A stretch of 64,000 nucleotides of DNA. Source: Mammaliicoccus sciuri (GTDB lineage: Bacteria; Bacillota; Bacilli; Staphylococcales; Staphylococcaceae). A program made the translations under genes and the position numbers. Where the stretch lies: the NCBI RefSeq assembly GCF_002901825.1, contig NZ_PPQD01000028.1, positions 56,707-120,706 of the forward strand. The letters run 5' to 3'. Numbering within the stretch: position 1 is the stretch's first letter; each line of letters opens with the position of its first letter. Positions 17,731 to 27,438 of this stretch are shown piece after piece. The notes under the pieces were generated by a model. The model worked only from the letters and a program-made list of their open reading frames with translations. It was not told where the DNA came from and searched no databases.

Positions 17731-18005
17731 TAGGGACACAATTCTGGGAAATGTCCCTTAGACATGCTGTTAGGGACACAATTCTGGAAAATGTCCCTTA
17801 GACATGCTGTTAGGGACACAATTCTGGAAAATGTCCCTTAGATATGCTGTTAGAGACACAATTCGGAATAATGTCCCTTAGACATGCTGTTAGAGACACA
17901 ATTCGGAATAATGTCCCTTAGACATACTGTTAGAGACACAATTCGGAATAATGTCCCTTAGACACTCTGTTAGGGACAGAATTCGGAGTAATGTCCCTTA
18001 GAAAA
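17731..18005. repeat. Tandem 40-bp hairpin array, family B (7 units)
   Basis: Units start at 17731, 17771, 17811, 17851, 17891, 17931 and 17971, exact period 40. Each holds TAGGGACACAATTC and ATGTCCCTTAGACA; AGGGACA and TGTCCCT form a 7-base stem around 13 bases. Later units have AGAGACA in the left arm (one mismatch). No ORF. Confidence 0.93.
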
Positions 18006-18011
18006 ACCCTC

Positions 18012-18131
18012 TCTTATTACCATTATTCAGAATTATGATAGTTAGCGCGTTCTTATTACCACTTTTCAGAATTATGATAGTTAGCGCGTTCTTATTACCA
18101 CTTTTCAGAATTATGGTAGTTAGCGCCTTCC
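18012..18131. repeat. Tandem 39-bp repeat, family C (3 units)
   Basis: Units start at 18012, 18051 and 18090 (period 39), each with CTTATTACCAC/TT, CAGAATTATG and ATAGTTAGCGC. CTTATTACC can pair imperfectly with GATAGTTAG (G-U and one or two mismatches; better with GGTAGTTAG in the third unit). It follows family B directly, giving two unrelated arrays back to back in one convergent gap. Confidence 0.85.
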
Positions 18132-18141
18132 CATATAACAA

Positions 18142-18176
18142 CTAAAGGCTGAGACAATTTCTGTCTCAGCCTTCTT
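18142..18176. terminator. Bidirectional terminator downstream of betA
   Basis: AAGGCTGAGACA (18145-18156) / TGTCTCAGCCTT (18162-18173), 5-base loop. It lies just before the betA stop codon read on the - strand. Confidence 0.9.
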
Positions 18177-18186
18177 ACTTCTCCTA

Positions 18187-19869
18187 TTATTTCATAACGC
18201 CTGCGTCTTTAGGGTGGACGCCATGTTTATAGTAATCTATTTCTTCTGGTTCTAATGGTTTTTTACCACGAATGATGTCTGCTGCTTTTTCTGCTAGCAT
18301 CAATACTGGTGCGTGGATATTACCATTTGTTGTACGTGGCATTGCTGATGCATCGACTACTCTCAAGTTCTCCATACCGTGTACTTTCATTGTTAATGGG
18401 TCAACTACAGCCATTGGATCTGATGCTGGTCCCATTTTTGCACTACATGATGGGTGAAGTGCTGTTTCTGCATCTTTTTTAACCCACTCTAAAATTTCTT
18501 CATCTGTTTGTACTGAAGGTCCTGGAGATATTTCTCCATCATTATATGGTGCTAAAGCTGGTTGTTTCAAGATGTTTCTTGCAACTCTAATTGCTTCTAT
18601 CCATTCTTGTTCGTCTTCTTTTGTAGATAAGTAGTTAAAGACAAATTTAGGTTTTTCAAATGGATCTTTAGATTTAATCTTCAAGCTACCTCTAGAGTTA
18701 GAATACATTGGTCCAATATGTACTTGGAAACCATGTTTCGTATCTGCTTTTTGTCCATCATAACGTACTGCTAATGGTAAGAAGTGGAACATTAAGTTTG
18801 GATAATCAACTGTATCATTAGATCTTACAAATCCTCCACCTTCAAAGTGGTTACTTGCTGCTGGTCCTTTTCTACCGAATATCCACTGTAATCCGATAAA
18901 TGGCATTTTAAATTTATTTAAACTTGGTTGCTCAGACACTGGTTTAGAAGATGCATGTTGTACATATACTTCTAAGTGGTCTTCAAAGTTTTCACCTACA
19001 CCTGGCAAGTGAACACGTGTCTCTATACCTAATGAATTTAAATGTTCAGAGTCACCAATTCCAGAAAGTTGAAGTAATTGTGGCGTATTGAACGCACCAC
19101 CTGATAGAATGACTTCTCCTGCAGCAACTGTATGTGTCTTACCATTTTTCTTGAATGTTACACCAGTTGCTCGTCTATCTTCATAATTGATTTCTGTAAC
19201 AAAAGCTCTTGTTTGAACAGTTAAATTCTTACGTTTCATAGCTGGTCTTAAATAAGCAAGTGATGCTGAAACGCGTCGACCATTATGAATTTGGCTATCA
19301 AATGGTCCAAATCCTTCTTGTCTAAAACCATTTACATCAGGTGTCTTATTGTATCCAGCTTGTACGCCCGCTTCAAAGAAAGCTTGGAATAATGGGTTTG
19401 TTGCTGGTCCTCTTCTTAATTTAATTGGACCATGGTGACCACGATATTGATCTGATTTATCTGCTCCAAAAGCTTTTTCTAATCGTTTAAAATATGGTAA
19501 ACAATTCGCAAACTTCCATGTTTCCATGCCTTCAGGTTCTCCCCAACCTTCATAGTCCATTGGGTTTCCTCGTTGATAAATCATACCGTTGATTGAACTT
19601 GAACCACCGAGTACTTTACCTCTTGTATGTGCTACTTTTCTACCACCCATATGAGGTTCGCCATCTGTTTCATATTTCCAGTCGTAGAAACGATTACCTG
19701 ATGGATACATAAGTGCTGCTGGCATTTGAATCAATAAATCCCATGGATAGTCACTTCTACCCGCTTCTAATACTAATACGGTCTTATCTTTATCTTCACT
19801 TAAACGATTACCTAATACAGATCCGGCACTTCCGCCTCCAATAATTATATAATCATAAGATTGCTTCAT
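18187..19869 (-). CDS. betA: Choline dehydrogenase (GMC oxidoreductase)
   Basis: 560-aa FAD-dependent enzyme oxidising choline to betaine aldehyde in osmoprotectant synthesis. N-terminal FAD motif [17 protein letters not shown] with downstream EAG; GMC signature 1 in [18 protein letters not shown]; signature 2 in [18 protein letters not shown]-terminal HPSCSAKMG holds the catalytic His, followed by [15 protein letters not shown]. The ATG follows AGGAGG. It lies 39 bases after betB on the same strand, so choline is converted to betaine by one transcript. Equivalent to cudB of S. xylosus. Confidence 0.96.
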   Translation of the reverse strand: MKQSYDYIIIGGGSAGSVLGNRLSEDKDKTVLVLEAGRSDYPWDLLIQMPAALMYPSGNRFYDWKYETDGEPHMGGRKVAHTRGKVLGGSSSINGMIYQRGNPMDYEGWGEPEGMETWKFANCLPYFKRLEKAFGADKSDQYRGHHGPIKLRRGPATNPLFQAFFEAGVQAGYNKTPDVNGFRQEGFGPFDSQIHNGRRVSASLAYLRPAMKRKNLTVQTRAFVTEINYEDRRATGVTFKKNGKTHTVAAGEVILSGGAFNTPQLLQLSGIGDSEHLNSLGIETRVHLPGVGENFEDHLEVYVQHASSKPVSEQPSLNKFKMPFIGLQWIFGRKGPAASNHFEGGGFVRSNDTVDYPNLMFHFLPLAVRYDGQKADTKHGFQVHIGPMYSNSRGSLKIKSKDPFEKPKFVFNYLSTKEDEQEWIEAIRVARNILKQPALAPYNDGEISPGPSVQTDEEILEWVKKDAETALHPSCSAKMGPASDPMAVVDPLTMKVHGMENLRVVDASAMPRTTNGNIHAPVLMLAEKAADIIRGKKPLEPEEIDYYKHGVHPKDAGVMK

Positions 19870-19908
19870 CTCAAAATCCTCCTATATACTCGTTCTTCTT
19901 TGTTGTAT

Positions 19909-21399
19909 TTATTTACTAAACCAATTCACCGGCTCAGGTTGAATATTTGTATAAATGTGTTTAGAAATTAAATATTCTTCTAAACCTTCTTTACCTAACT
20001 CTCTACCAATACCAGATTGTTTATATCCACCCCATGGTGCTTGTGCAAAATATGGATGGAAGTCATTAATCCAAACAGTACCCATTTTCAATTTATTGGC
20101 TACACGATTTGCTTTAGCGATATCTTGCGTAAATACGCCGCCTGCGAGTCCATAAATAGAATCATTCGCTAATTCAATCGCTTCTTGTTCATTAGAGAAT
20201 CCTTCAATTGTTACGACAGGTCCAAATACTTCTTCTTGGACAATTCTCATAGATGTATCACAGTTTGTAATAACAGTTGGTTCAAAGAAGAAACCATCTT
20301 GTAAGTCTGCCCTGTCTGGTCGTTTACCACCAGCAGCAATTGTCGTACCTTCTTCTTTCGCAACTTCTATATATTTTTCAACTTTATCGCGATGTTCTCC
20401 TGAAATTAATGGTCCCATCTCAGTTGTTTCATCAAAGCCATTACCGATTTTAATTTTGTTAACACGTTCGACTAAAGCTGCTTCGAATTTATCTTTAATA
20501 TCGTTATGTACGATAATTCGTGACCCTGCTGAACAAACTTGACCGGCATGGAAGTAGCCACCATTTAATGCTTGATCAATTGCTAAATCAAAATCTGCAT
20601 CATCGAATATAATATTCGGATTCTTACCACCTAGTTCTAGTGCAATATTCGTTACATGGTCTGCTGCACGTTTCATAATATGCTTACCTGTTTGAATACC
20701 ACCTGTAAATGAAACTAGATCGACTTCTTTATGAGATGCTAATACTTCACCAACTTCAGAACCTTTACCTAGTACAAGGTTGATGACCCCGTTAGGAAAT
20801 CCAACTTGTTCCATTAATTCAAATACACGAATTGTTGTTAATGGGGTAATTTCACTTGGTTTCATAACTAACGAACAACCTGTTACAAGAGCAGGTGCTA
20901 TTTTCCATGAAGCTTGAAGTAACGGATAATTCCAAGGCGTAATTTGCGTTACAACGCCTACAGGTTCTTTTACTAATTTACTTTCTGAATGAGGTATTGG
21001 AGAATCAATAATTTCACCACCATCATGTCCTGCTAAACCTGCAAAATACATAAATACATTATGAATATCATCCATATCTGCATATGATTCTTCTAATGTC
21101 TTACCAGTATCTAATGTTTCAAGTTCTGCTAGTTCTTCTTTATGTTCTTTAATTAAATCTGCAATGGCTCTAACTTTACGACTTCTATTCTCAGTCGTTT
21201 CACCTGACCATTCACCAGCTTCAAACGACTGCCTAGCTGCTAAAATTGCTTTTTCAGCATCTTCTTCTGTACCTTCTGCTACTGAAATCACAACTTCTTG
21301 ATTATATGGATTCACAATGTCGCGAGTCGCTTTATTAGAAGCTTCTACCCACTCACCATTTATAAATTGACGTCTAGATAAATGCTCTATATGTCCCAT
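19909..21399 (-). CDS. betB: Betaine-aldehyde dehydrogenase
   Basis: 496-aa NAD(P)-dependent aldehyde dehydrogenase completing choline to glycine betaine conversion. Blocks: ITPWNYPLLQASWKIAPAL, VSFTGGIQTGKHI (cofactor binding), ALELGGKNP with the catalytic Glu and GQVCSAGSRI with the nucleophilic Cys. First gene of the betB-betA transcript. A 36-bp imperfect palindrome lies 14-49 bases upstream. Equivalent to cudA of S. xylosus. Confidence 0.96.
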   Translation of the reverse strand: MGHIEHLSRRQFINGEWVEASNKATRDIVNPYNQEVVISVAEGTEEDAEKAILAARQSFEAGEWSGETTENRSRKVRAIADLIKEHKEELAELETLDTGKTLEESYADMDDIHNVFMYFAGLAGHDGGEIIDSPIPHSESKLVKEPVGVVTQITPWNYPLLQASWKIAPALVTGCSLVMKPSEITPLTTIRVFELMEQVGFPNGVINLVLGKGSEVGEVLASHKEVDLVSFTGGIQTGKHIMKRAADHVTNIALELGGKNPNIIFDDADFDLAIDQALNGGYFHAGQVCSAGSRIIVHNDIKDKFEAALVERVNKIKIGNGFDETTEMGPLISGEHRDKVEKYIEVAKEEGTTIAAGGKRPDRADLQDGFFFEPTVITNCDTSMRIVQEEVFGPVVTIEGFSNEQEAIELANDSIYGLAGGVFTQDIAKANRVANKLKMGTVWINDFHPYFAQAPWGGYKQSGIGRELGKEGLEEYLISKHIYTNIQPEPVNWFSK

Positions 21400-21412
21400 T
21401 CAAAATACCTCC

Positions 21413-21448
21413 GTTAACTTTGTTAAATTTTTATTTAACGAACTTTAC
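21413..21448. promoter_or_regulatory. Candidate CudC operator upstream of betB
   Basis: Large palindrome: GTTAACTTTGTTAAAT, TTTT, ATTTAACGAACTTTAC. The two 16-base arms match at 13 positions, with a perfect inner GTTAAAT/ATTTAAC. It sits between divergent betB and cudC. The right arm recurs almost exactly at 34101-34116 upstream of the BCCT transporter. Confidence 0.72.
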
Positions 21449-21607
21449 AGATTTTATGTTAGCATAGAATTATGAAAGGCGTCAAATTTCCAAAGTTCAT
21501 TTATGGTTTGTTTTTAATAGGTATTTCAAATAGACAAGTAATGGAAAAGCAACTACAATGTAAAAGGATTCATGGTACAATTAAGGTAACTATTGGAGGT
21601 GTATGTA

Positions 21608-22162
21608 GTGGTACGTTCAGATAACTACGAAAAACAATTAGACCAAGCTAAAGACATCGTGATTAACGGTATTGGAGAAACGATGGATTTATATGGTATT
21701 AATCGAAGTGTCGGAAATTTATACGGGACGATGGTATTTGAAGGTAGTATGACACTAGATGAAATGCGTGAACAACTTCAAATGAGCAAACCAAGCATGA
21801 GTGCTGGTGTTAAGAAACTACAAGAATTTGATATCGTCAAACAACAATTTACAAGAGGAAGTAGAAAACAACATTTCATCGCTGAAAAAGACTTCTTTAT
21901 CTTCTTTAATAACTTTTTCTCTAGAAAATGGGATCGAGAAATTTCTATTAATATGGATTCTGTTAAAGACGCAGAAATCTTGCTACAAAAAATCATAGAT
22001 GCAGATGATGTCGATGAAGAAACTAAAGAAGAAGCAATCACCATTCATACACAATTAGAAGAATCAAAAGTATATTATGAATGGTTAGCAAATATCAGTA
22101 ACGCTATTAAAACTGGAGAGATATATAAGTATTTCCCAATACCAAGTCATGATGACAAATAA
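21608..22162 (+). CDS. cudC: GbsR/CudC-family choline-responsive regulator
   Basis: 184-aa MarR-like winged-helix regulator of the GbsR family. The helix-turn-helix region is MVFEGSMTLDEMREQLQMSK then PSMSAGVKKLQEFDIVKQQF, followed by a Gly/Arg wing (TRGSRKQHF). Family members sense choline and repress betaine synthesis genes. The start is taken as GTG at 21608 because GGAGGT lies at 21595-21600; the longer frame would begin at a TTG overlapping that site. Divergent from betBA, its probable target. Confidence 0.88.
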   Translation: MVRSDNYEKQLDQAKDIVINGIGETMDLYGINRSVGNLYGTMVFEGSMTLDEMREQLQMSKPSMSAGVKKLQEFDIVKQQFTRGSRKQHFIAEKDFFIFFNNFFSRKWDREISINMDSVKDAEILLQKIIDADDVDEETKEEAITIHTQLEESKVYYEWLANISNAIKTGEIYKYFPIPSHDDK

Positions 22163-22202
22163 GTAAAAGCGCGAGGTAGCAATGCATACCCCGCGCTTTT
22201 GT
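22163..22202. terminator. Terminator of cudC
   Basis: AAAAGCGCG-A-GGTA and TACC-C-CGCGCTTTT pair across 10 bases (22165-22200), followed by GTTATTTTT. Confidence 0.88.
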
Positions 22203-22210
22203 TATTTTTG

Positions 22211-22377
22211 TTGGCTCCAGTATTTGCATCTTTGGCTAGAACTGCTTTTAACGGTATCAGTATTTGCACCTTTGGCCAGAACTGCTTTTAACGGTATCAG
22301 TATTTGCATCTTTGGCTAGAACTGCTTTTAATGGTATCAGTATTTGCACCTTTGGCCAGAACTGCTTGTAACGGCTA
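22211..22377. repeat. Tandem 40-bp hairpin array, family D (about 4 units)
   Basis: CAGTATTTGCA at 22218, 22258, 22298 and 22338 (exact period 40), each followed by TTTGGC(T/C)AGAACTGCTTT. CAGAACTG can pair with the next CAGTATTTG (one bulged A, one G-U) around 13 bases, so hairpins span unit borders. Convergent gap between cudC and cysC. Confidence 0.88.
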
Positions 22378-22382
22378 CTTTA

Positions 22383-22456
22383 TTTACAAAACTCGTGAAA
22401 ATTGTAAATAGTGACAGCCTTATGAACACTTCTTGCCAAACTTGTTCATAAGCACT
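22383..22456. repeat. Two extra inverted repeats after array D
   Basis: TTTACAA ... TTGTAAA (near 22383-22408), with TTTACAAAACT as in the array at 32063, and a perfect CTTATGAACA - N14 - TGTTCATAAG (near 22419-22452). They look like single copies of further hairpin families. Confidence 0.75.
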
Positions 22457-22468
22457 CCACCACAATAC

Positions 22469-22506
22469 AAAAAGCTCACAACACTAGCTAGCGTTGTGAG
22501 CTTTAT
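22469..22506 (-). terminator. Terminator of the sulfate assimilation operon
   Basis: AAAGCTCACAAC (22471-22482) / GTTGTGAGCTTT (22493-22504) around CTAGCTAG-like loop; A-rich left flank gives U tract on the - strand. It directly follows the cysC stop. Confidence 0.9.
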
Positions 22507-22508
22507 CA

Positions 22509-23108
22509 TTATAAATATTGATTTTCTTTTAAGTATGCAACGATTTTCTCTACAGATTCTTCTACACTTTCGTTTTCTGTATCAATGACTATTTCAGGGT
22601 TTGATGGTTCTTCATATGGTGCATTAATGCCAGTGAATTCTTTAATTTCACCGCTTCTTGCTTTCTTATACAGTCCTTTTGGATCTCTTGATTCACACTC
22701 GTCTAAACTACATTTAGTGAAGACTTCGATGAATTCACCGTCTTCAAGGATATCTCTAACTGTATTACGGTCTTCTTCATATGGTGAGATGAATGCTGTC
22801 ATTGTGACAACACCTGCATCTACCATTAATTTACCAACTTCACCGATACGGCGGATATTTTCTTTTCGATCTTCTGGACTGAATCCAAGGTTTTGGTTTA
22901 ATCCATGACGAATATTATCTCCATCTAAACGATATGACGTGATATTTTGTTCAAATAATGCTTTTTCTAATGCTACAGATATTGTTGATTTACCTGATCC
23001 TGATAAACCAGTAAACCAAATCACAACACTTTTATGACCGTTACGTTCTTGTCTTTGTGCTTTTGTTACTTCAGAATCATGCCATGTAATATTTGTTGAC
23101 GCGCTCAT
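22509..23108 (-). CDS. cysC: Adenylylsulfate (APS) kinase
   Basis: 199 aa. Phosphorylates APS to PAPS with ATP. P-loop [17 protein letters not shown] (about residues 32-48), then [20 protein letters not shown] (APS-binding), FISPYEEDR, and [17 protein letters not shown]. Last gene of the nine-gene sulfate assimilation operon, 19 bases after sat. Confidence 0.96.
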   Translation of the reverse strand: MSASTNITWHDSEVTKAQRQERNGHKSVVIWFTGLSGSGKSTISVALEKALFEQNITSYRLDGDNIRHGLNQNLGFSPEDRKENIRRIGEVGKLMVDAGVVTMTAFISPYEEDRNTVRDILEDGEFIEVFTKCSLDECESRDPKGLYKKARSGEIKEFTGINAPYEEPSNPEIVIDTENESVEESVEKIVAYLKENQYL

Positions 23109-23127
23109 TATTCCACTCCTAAAGAAA

Positions 23128-24306
23128 TTAATTTTGTCTTAAACCTTTAATTAATACATCTGCTACTTCTGGTCTTGAGAATTCTTTTGGTAATTGTTCA
23201 CCGTTACGAAGTTTCTCTCTTACTTTTGTTCCACTTAAATGAACATGATTTGATTTGTCATGAGGACATGTCTTTGCTGTTGTCATGTTGTCACAAACTG
23301 TACAGAAGAATGCATGTTCAAATTTAAAGATTTGAATGCCAATTTCATTTTCATATTGTGAAATTAATTCTTGTGCGTCATATGTACCATAGTAGTCACC
23401 GACACCTGCATGGTCACGACCGACGATAAAGTGCGTACAGCCATAATTCTTACGTACTAATGCATGTAAAATGGCTTCACGTGGGCCAGCATATCTCATT
23501 GCTGCTGGATAAATAACAAGACGTGTTCTTTCTTCAGGATAATAATGTTTCAAGATAACTTGATAACTTTCCATTCTTATTTCAGCTGAAATATCATCAG
23601 ACTTCGTTTCACCAACTAAAGGATTTAATAATAATCCATCAACTGATTCAAGTGCTATTTTTTGAATATATTCATGCGCACGATGAACTGGGTTTCTCGT
23701 TTGGAAACCTACAACTGTTTTCCATCCTAATTCTTTAAATAATTCACGTGTTTCACTTGGGTCTAAATGGAAATCACTAAATTCATCATGCTTTGGTCGA
23801 TCAACTAATTGGATTGGACCAGCTAAATAAACATTACCTTTTTCATATACACGTTTCACACCTGGGTGATCCACATCTGTTGTGCCGTATACATTTTGAG
23901 CTTCTTTAGCTTTATCATACGTATATTTCTCTTCAAGTTTTAACACACCATATAAATGATTGTCTTCTCCATATAAAGCGATGTCTGAACCTATTTCATA
24001 GTTGTTTGCTTCTTCTTCAGTAACCGGTAATGTAATTGGAATACTCCATACAAGTCCGTTTTCTAGACGTAGATTTTCAACGACACTGATATAATCTTTC
24101 TCGCTTAAAAACCCTGTCAGTGGACTGAAACCACCAATTGCGATTAATTCTAAATCTGATAGACTCCAAGGATTTAATGTTAATTTAGGATATGATTGTG
24201 CCGCTTCAATAAGTTCTGCTCTTTCTTGACCTGTTACTTGGCGATTAATTAATTCTCCACCATGAGCTTCGATTGTTTCTTTAGTCTTTTGAGTTGCTGA
24301 TACCAT
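23128..24306 (-). CDS. sat: Sulfate adenylyltransferase (ATP sulfurylase)
   Basis: 392 aa, single-polypeptide form. Activates sulfate with ATP to APS. Active-site motifs [11 protein letters not shown] (Q-N/RNP-HxxH), [17 protein letters not shown] and a zinc-binding-type [13 protein letters not shown] segment found in bacterial Sat. The start is the ATG at 24306 (MVSATQK) after AGGAGTG; the preceding in-frame TTG is not favoured. Confidence 0.95.
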   Translation of the reverse strand: MVSATQKTKETIEAHGGELINRQVTGQERAELIEAAQSYPKLTLNPWSLSDLELIAIGGFSPLTGFLSEKDYISVVENLRLENGLVWSIPITLPVTEEEANNYEIGSDIALYGEDNHLYGVLKLEEKYTYDKAKEAQNVYGTTDVDHPGVKRVYEKGNVYLAGPIQLVDRPKHDEFSDFHLDPSETRELFKELGWKTVVGFQTRNPVHRAHEYIQKIALESVDGLLLNPLVGETKSDDISAEIRMESYQVILKHYYPEERTRLVIYPAAMRYAGPREAILHALVRKNYGCTHFIVGRDHAGVGDYYGTYDAQELISQYENEIGIQIFKFEHAFFCTVCDNMTTAKTCPHDKSNHVHLSGTKVREKLRNGEQLPKEFSRPEVADVLIKGLRQN

Positions 24307-24321
24307 CAATATTCACTCCTA

Positions 24322-25230
24322 TTAATTAATTTGATCTACTTCTTTTGATTTTTGATTTTGAATATTAAAAGGAAATTTATTATGTTGGTAAAGTGTGAAT
24401 AGTACTAGACCTAACCAAGCAAGGATAATAATACCTTTTATAATATTGACTGTTGCTTCACTGCTAATTAAAGTACCTAATAAAACACTACTATTTGTAA
24501 ATATGATTAGACCACCGACAAGTACTGCTAAAACATACACCGGTAAAGTCTTCACTAGCCATGCTGAGAACGGTGCTGCTACGACGCCACCAAATGCTAA
24601 CGCAACGACGAGTAAAATATTTATTTGATTCCAACCTAAGAAGATAATAAATCCTAATGAAGTTGAAATTGTCACAAAGAACTCACTCGCTGAAACTGTT
24701 CCGATAACATATCTTGGTTCAATTTTATTTCTTGATAGTAATAATGGTGTGTTGACTGGACCCCATCCACCACCACCAATTGCGTCTAAGAATCCTGCAA
24801 TTGCACCTTGTGGAACAAGTAATAAAGCTGAAAATCTGCCATCTTTCACTTGTTGGTTTTGCTGTTTTTTAAATACAAATTGATAAATAATATAAATTCC
24901 CATTGATAATAAGAATAAGGCGATGAATGGTTTAATAAAATCACTGTGCAAGTTGCTCAATACACCCGCACCGATAAATCCAGTTATCGCGCCTGGTAAA
25001 GCAAGCTTTAGAATAATAGACTTATCAACATTTTTAAACTTTAAGTGTGAAAGTCCTGATGCTGCTGTTGTTGCCACTTCTGAAAAATGAATGGTTGCAG
25101 ATGCGATTGCTGGTGCCACTCCAAAAGTTAATAGTAATGATGAAGAGGTTGCACCAAATCCCATCCCAAGAGAACCGTCTATAAGTTGTGCTAAAAAACC
25201 TACTAATGCAAATATTGTTAACTTTCGCAT
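24322..25230 (-). CDS. TauE/SafE-family membrane transporter
   Basis: 302 aa with about eight hydrophobic segments. The N-terminal block GFLAQLIDGSLGMGFGATSS and the repeat AIAGFLDAIGGGGWGPVNTP are the two halves typical of the TauE/SafE (DUF81) family, which exports or imports sulfite, sulfonates or related anions. It sits in the sulfate assimilation operon where Bacillus has cysP, so sulfate uptake or sulfite release are the likely roles; direction is not determinable from sequence. Confidence 0.88.
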   Translation of the reverse strand: MRKLTIFALVGFLAQLIDGSLGMGFGATSSSLLLTFGVAPAIASATIHFSEVATTAASGLSHLKFKNVDKSIILKLALPGAITGFIGAGVLSNLHSDFIKPFIALFLLSMGIYIIYQFVFKKQQNQQVKDGRFSALLLVPQGAIAGFLDAIGGGGWGPVNTPLLLSRNKIEPRYVIGTVSASEFFVTISTSLGFIIFLGWNQINILLVVALAFGGVVAAPFSAWLVKTLPVYVLAVLVGGLIIFTNSSVLLGTLISSEATVNIIKGIIILAWLGLVLFTLYQHNKFPFNIQNQKSKEVDQIN

Positions 25231-25251
25231 ACGCTACTCCTCTCTGGCTTT

Positions 25252-25866
25252 CTATTTAAGTTGTCGTTTCAACCAATTGATGAATTTATTTTGCTCATCC
25301 GTATCGAAATATTGATGAGACAAAATGTTCTCTAATAATTGGTTTTTTTCTGTTTGCTCTATTTCTAGTGATTTAATGATTGTGCGACATTCATATAAAA
25401 AATCTACATATTCTGTATAATCTACTGAATATTGTTGATCTAATTCTTTCAAAATATTACGCACTAACTTTGGGCTTGCACCATTTGATGTGACGCTTAT
25501 CTGCAACTTACCTCTATTTAATGTCCCAGGAAATATCACATTGCCATCTTGTGCATCACCAACCATGTTAATCAGACAATGTTTAGGGGTATTATCTTTA
25601 ATGACATCGGTTATTTCTGGTGAGTTCGTGGCATTTATAATAAAATCAACATGCTCTATATCAGATATTTCAAAGTCCTTTTTGTGCCATTTCAATTTCC
25701 CTTCAATTTCATATTGCTTTAAATGGTCTGTAAGTTCTGGTGAAATAACATGAATCAACGCTTCACTATCTATCAGTGCGTTCACTCTACGTTCAGCAAT
25801 TTTACCGCCACCAATAACTTTGACGATTTTATCTTGTAAATCTAAATTGATTGGAATGTATGCCAC
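25252..25866 (-). CDS. Precorrin-2 dehydrogenase (siroheme synthesis)
   Basis: 204 aa, like YlnF/SirC. NAD-dependent oxidation of precorrin-2 to sirohydrochlorin. N-terminal Rossmann motif KVIGGGKIAERRVNAL; INATNSPEI; and VTSNGASPKLVRNILKEL, the CysG-N substrate block. With sirB and cobA it makes siroheme for the sulfite reductase encoded upstream in the same operon. Confidence 0.91.
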   Translation of the reverse strand: MAYIPINLDLQDKIVKVIGGGKIAERRVNALIDSEALIHVISPELTDHLKQYEIEGKLKWHKKDFEISDIEHVDFIINATNSPEITDVIKDNTPKHCLINMVGDAQDGNVIFPGTLNRGKLQISVTSNGASPKLVRNILKELDQQYSVDYTEYVDFLYECRTIIKSLEIEQTEKNQLLENILSHQYFDTDEQNKFINWLKRQLK

Positions 25867-25891
25867 AATAAATCATCCTTTAATCTGATAT

Positions 25892-26632
25892 TTAAACTGT
25901 TTGAGTCGTCAGTGTTTCTAATACGCGATCTTTCAATGCTGCTTGTATGGATGGATGATGACCTAAATGTTCGCATACGATGATGTCGCTTTTCGTATTA
26001 TGTTCTGCTGCTGTTTGCTCTATGTGACGCTCCAAGACACCTGTAAACCAAAGATACGGTGCAATGAATACTTGTGAATATTCTTCATGTAATGCATCTT
26101 GCAAAGCTTCTTCAAAAGATGGCTCACAGGCAGCTAAGTAACATACTTCTACATTTTTAAATGCTGTCGATTCATATAAAGCTTGACCTATAGCTGTTAT
26201 ATCTATCTTCGTTTGCGGATTGTAACTCCCTCTTCCAACAACAAGTAATTTAGCATCTTCTTGAATCTCGACTTTCGTTTCTTCAATACGTTCTTTAAGA
26301 ATGGCTGTTAATCTTGGTTGAACACCTAAAGGCTCTCCATAAGTAAATGTTACTTCTGGATATTGTGTCTTAATTTCATCTATCTCTTTCGGTATATCTT
26401 TAAAATAGTGACCTGCACTTAGTAATAATACGGGTATAACGGATATCTCGGTTGCACCTTTTGCTATTAACTTTTCGACGCCTTGCTGAATATCCGGTTG
26501 TGCTAATTCTAAGAAACAAATTTCTTGTAAAGGTATATCAATAGACTGTTTCACTGATTCTATAAAAGAAATTGCCTCATCTGTCGCTTCTTTAATTCTG
26601 CTACCGTGACTGACATATAACACGCCTATCAT
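25892..26632 (-). CDS. sirB: Sirohydrochlorin ferrochelatase (CbiX/SirB type)
   Basis: 246 aa. Inserts Fe2+ into sirohydrochlorin. Duplicated CbiX fold: N-terminal VLYVSHGSRIKEA with the metal-binding His and VIPVLLLSAGHYFKDIP with the second His; the C-terminal half carries LVVGRGSYNP and APYLWFTGVLERHIEQ. Between precorrin-2 dehydrogenase and cobA, same strand. Confidence 0.92.
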   Translation of the reverse strand: MIGVLYVSHGSRIKEATDEAISFIESVKQSIDIPLQEICFLELAQPDIQQGVEKLIAKGATEISVIPVLLLSAGHYFKDIPKEIDEIKTQYPEVTFTYGEPLGVQPRLTAILKERIEETKVEIQEDAKLLVVGRGSYNPQTKIDITAIGQALYESTAFKNVEVCYLAACEPSFEEALQDALHEEYSQVFIAPYLWFTGVLERHIEQTAAEHNTKSDIIVCEHLGHHPSIQAALKDRVLETLTTQTV

Positions 26633-26647
26633 TGTATCCCTCCAGTA

Positions 26648-27418
26648 TTAATAAATAAGTTGTGGAACGTTCTGTTCTGATGCCACTTCTTCAAACCAGC
26701 TCATGCGTTCTCTTAGTTTGACGACTTCTCCAATAACAATCATTGCAGGGTTTGTGATTTGTTCTGATTTCTCTACGATGTCTTCTAAAGTCCCTGTCAC
26801 TGTTACTTGTTTCTGTGAAGTTCCACAATGAATTAATGCTACTGGTGTTTGAATATCTTTACCATGTTTCACTAATAATTTTTGGATGTCAGGCAACTTC
26901 TTTACACCCATATAAATACAAAGTGTCTCAGGTCCTAGTGCTAAGTGTTTCCAATATTCATCTTCATCAACACTGTCTTTCATAACACCTGTTATAAAGG
27001 CAACAGATGAACTATAATCTCTATGTGTTACTGGAATACCAGCATAAGCTGGTGCTGCAACACCAGCAGTAATACCTGGAACCACTTCGAACGGAATATC
27101 ATAGCTATTTAATGTTTCTGCTTCCTCGCCACCACGACCAAAGATAAATGGATCGCCACCTTTAAGTCTTGTTACGGTGTAACCTTCTAGAGAAAGTTTT
27201 ACGAGCAATTCATTAATTTCATCTTGAGTTAAAGAATGCTTATTCGGACTTTTACCACAATAAATCATTCTCGTGTCTTCAGTTGCATAATCTAATAATG
27301 CTTTATTAACGAGTCGGTCATATAATATGACATTAGACTGTTTAATGGCTTTAATACCTTTAACCGTTATTAAATCTGGATCGCCCGGTCCTGCACCAAC
27401 CAAAAATACTTTCCCCAT
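26648..27418 (-). CDS. cobA: Uroporphyrinogen-III C-methyltransferase
   Basis: 256 aa SAM-dependent enzyme making precorrin-2. Motifs VFLVGAGPGDPDLITVKGI, LKGGDPFIFGRGGEEAE, and VPGITAGVAAPAYAGIPVTH. It supplies precorrin-2 to the next two operon genes. Also called SUMT, ylnD in Bacillus. Confidence 0.96.
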   Translation of the reverse strand: MGKVFLVGAGPGDPDLITVKGIKAIKQSNVILYDRLVNKALLDYATEDTRMIYCGKSPNKHSLTQDEINELLVKLSLEGYTVTRLKGGDPFIFGRGGEEAETLNSYDIPFEVVPGITAGVAAPAYAGIPVTHRDYSSSVAFITGVMKDSVDEDEYWKHLALGPETLCIYMGVKKLPDIQKLLVKHGKDIQTPVALIHCGTSQKQVTVTGTLEDIVEKSEQITNPAMIVIGEVVKLRERMSWFEEVASEQNVPQLIY

Positions 27419-27438
27419 TCTTACACCCCATTTTCTGA

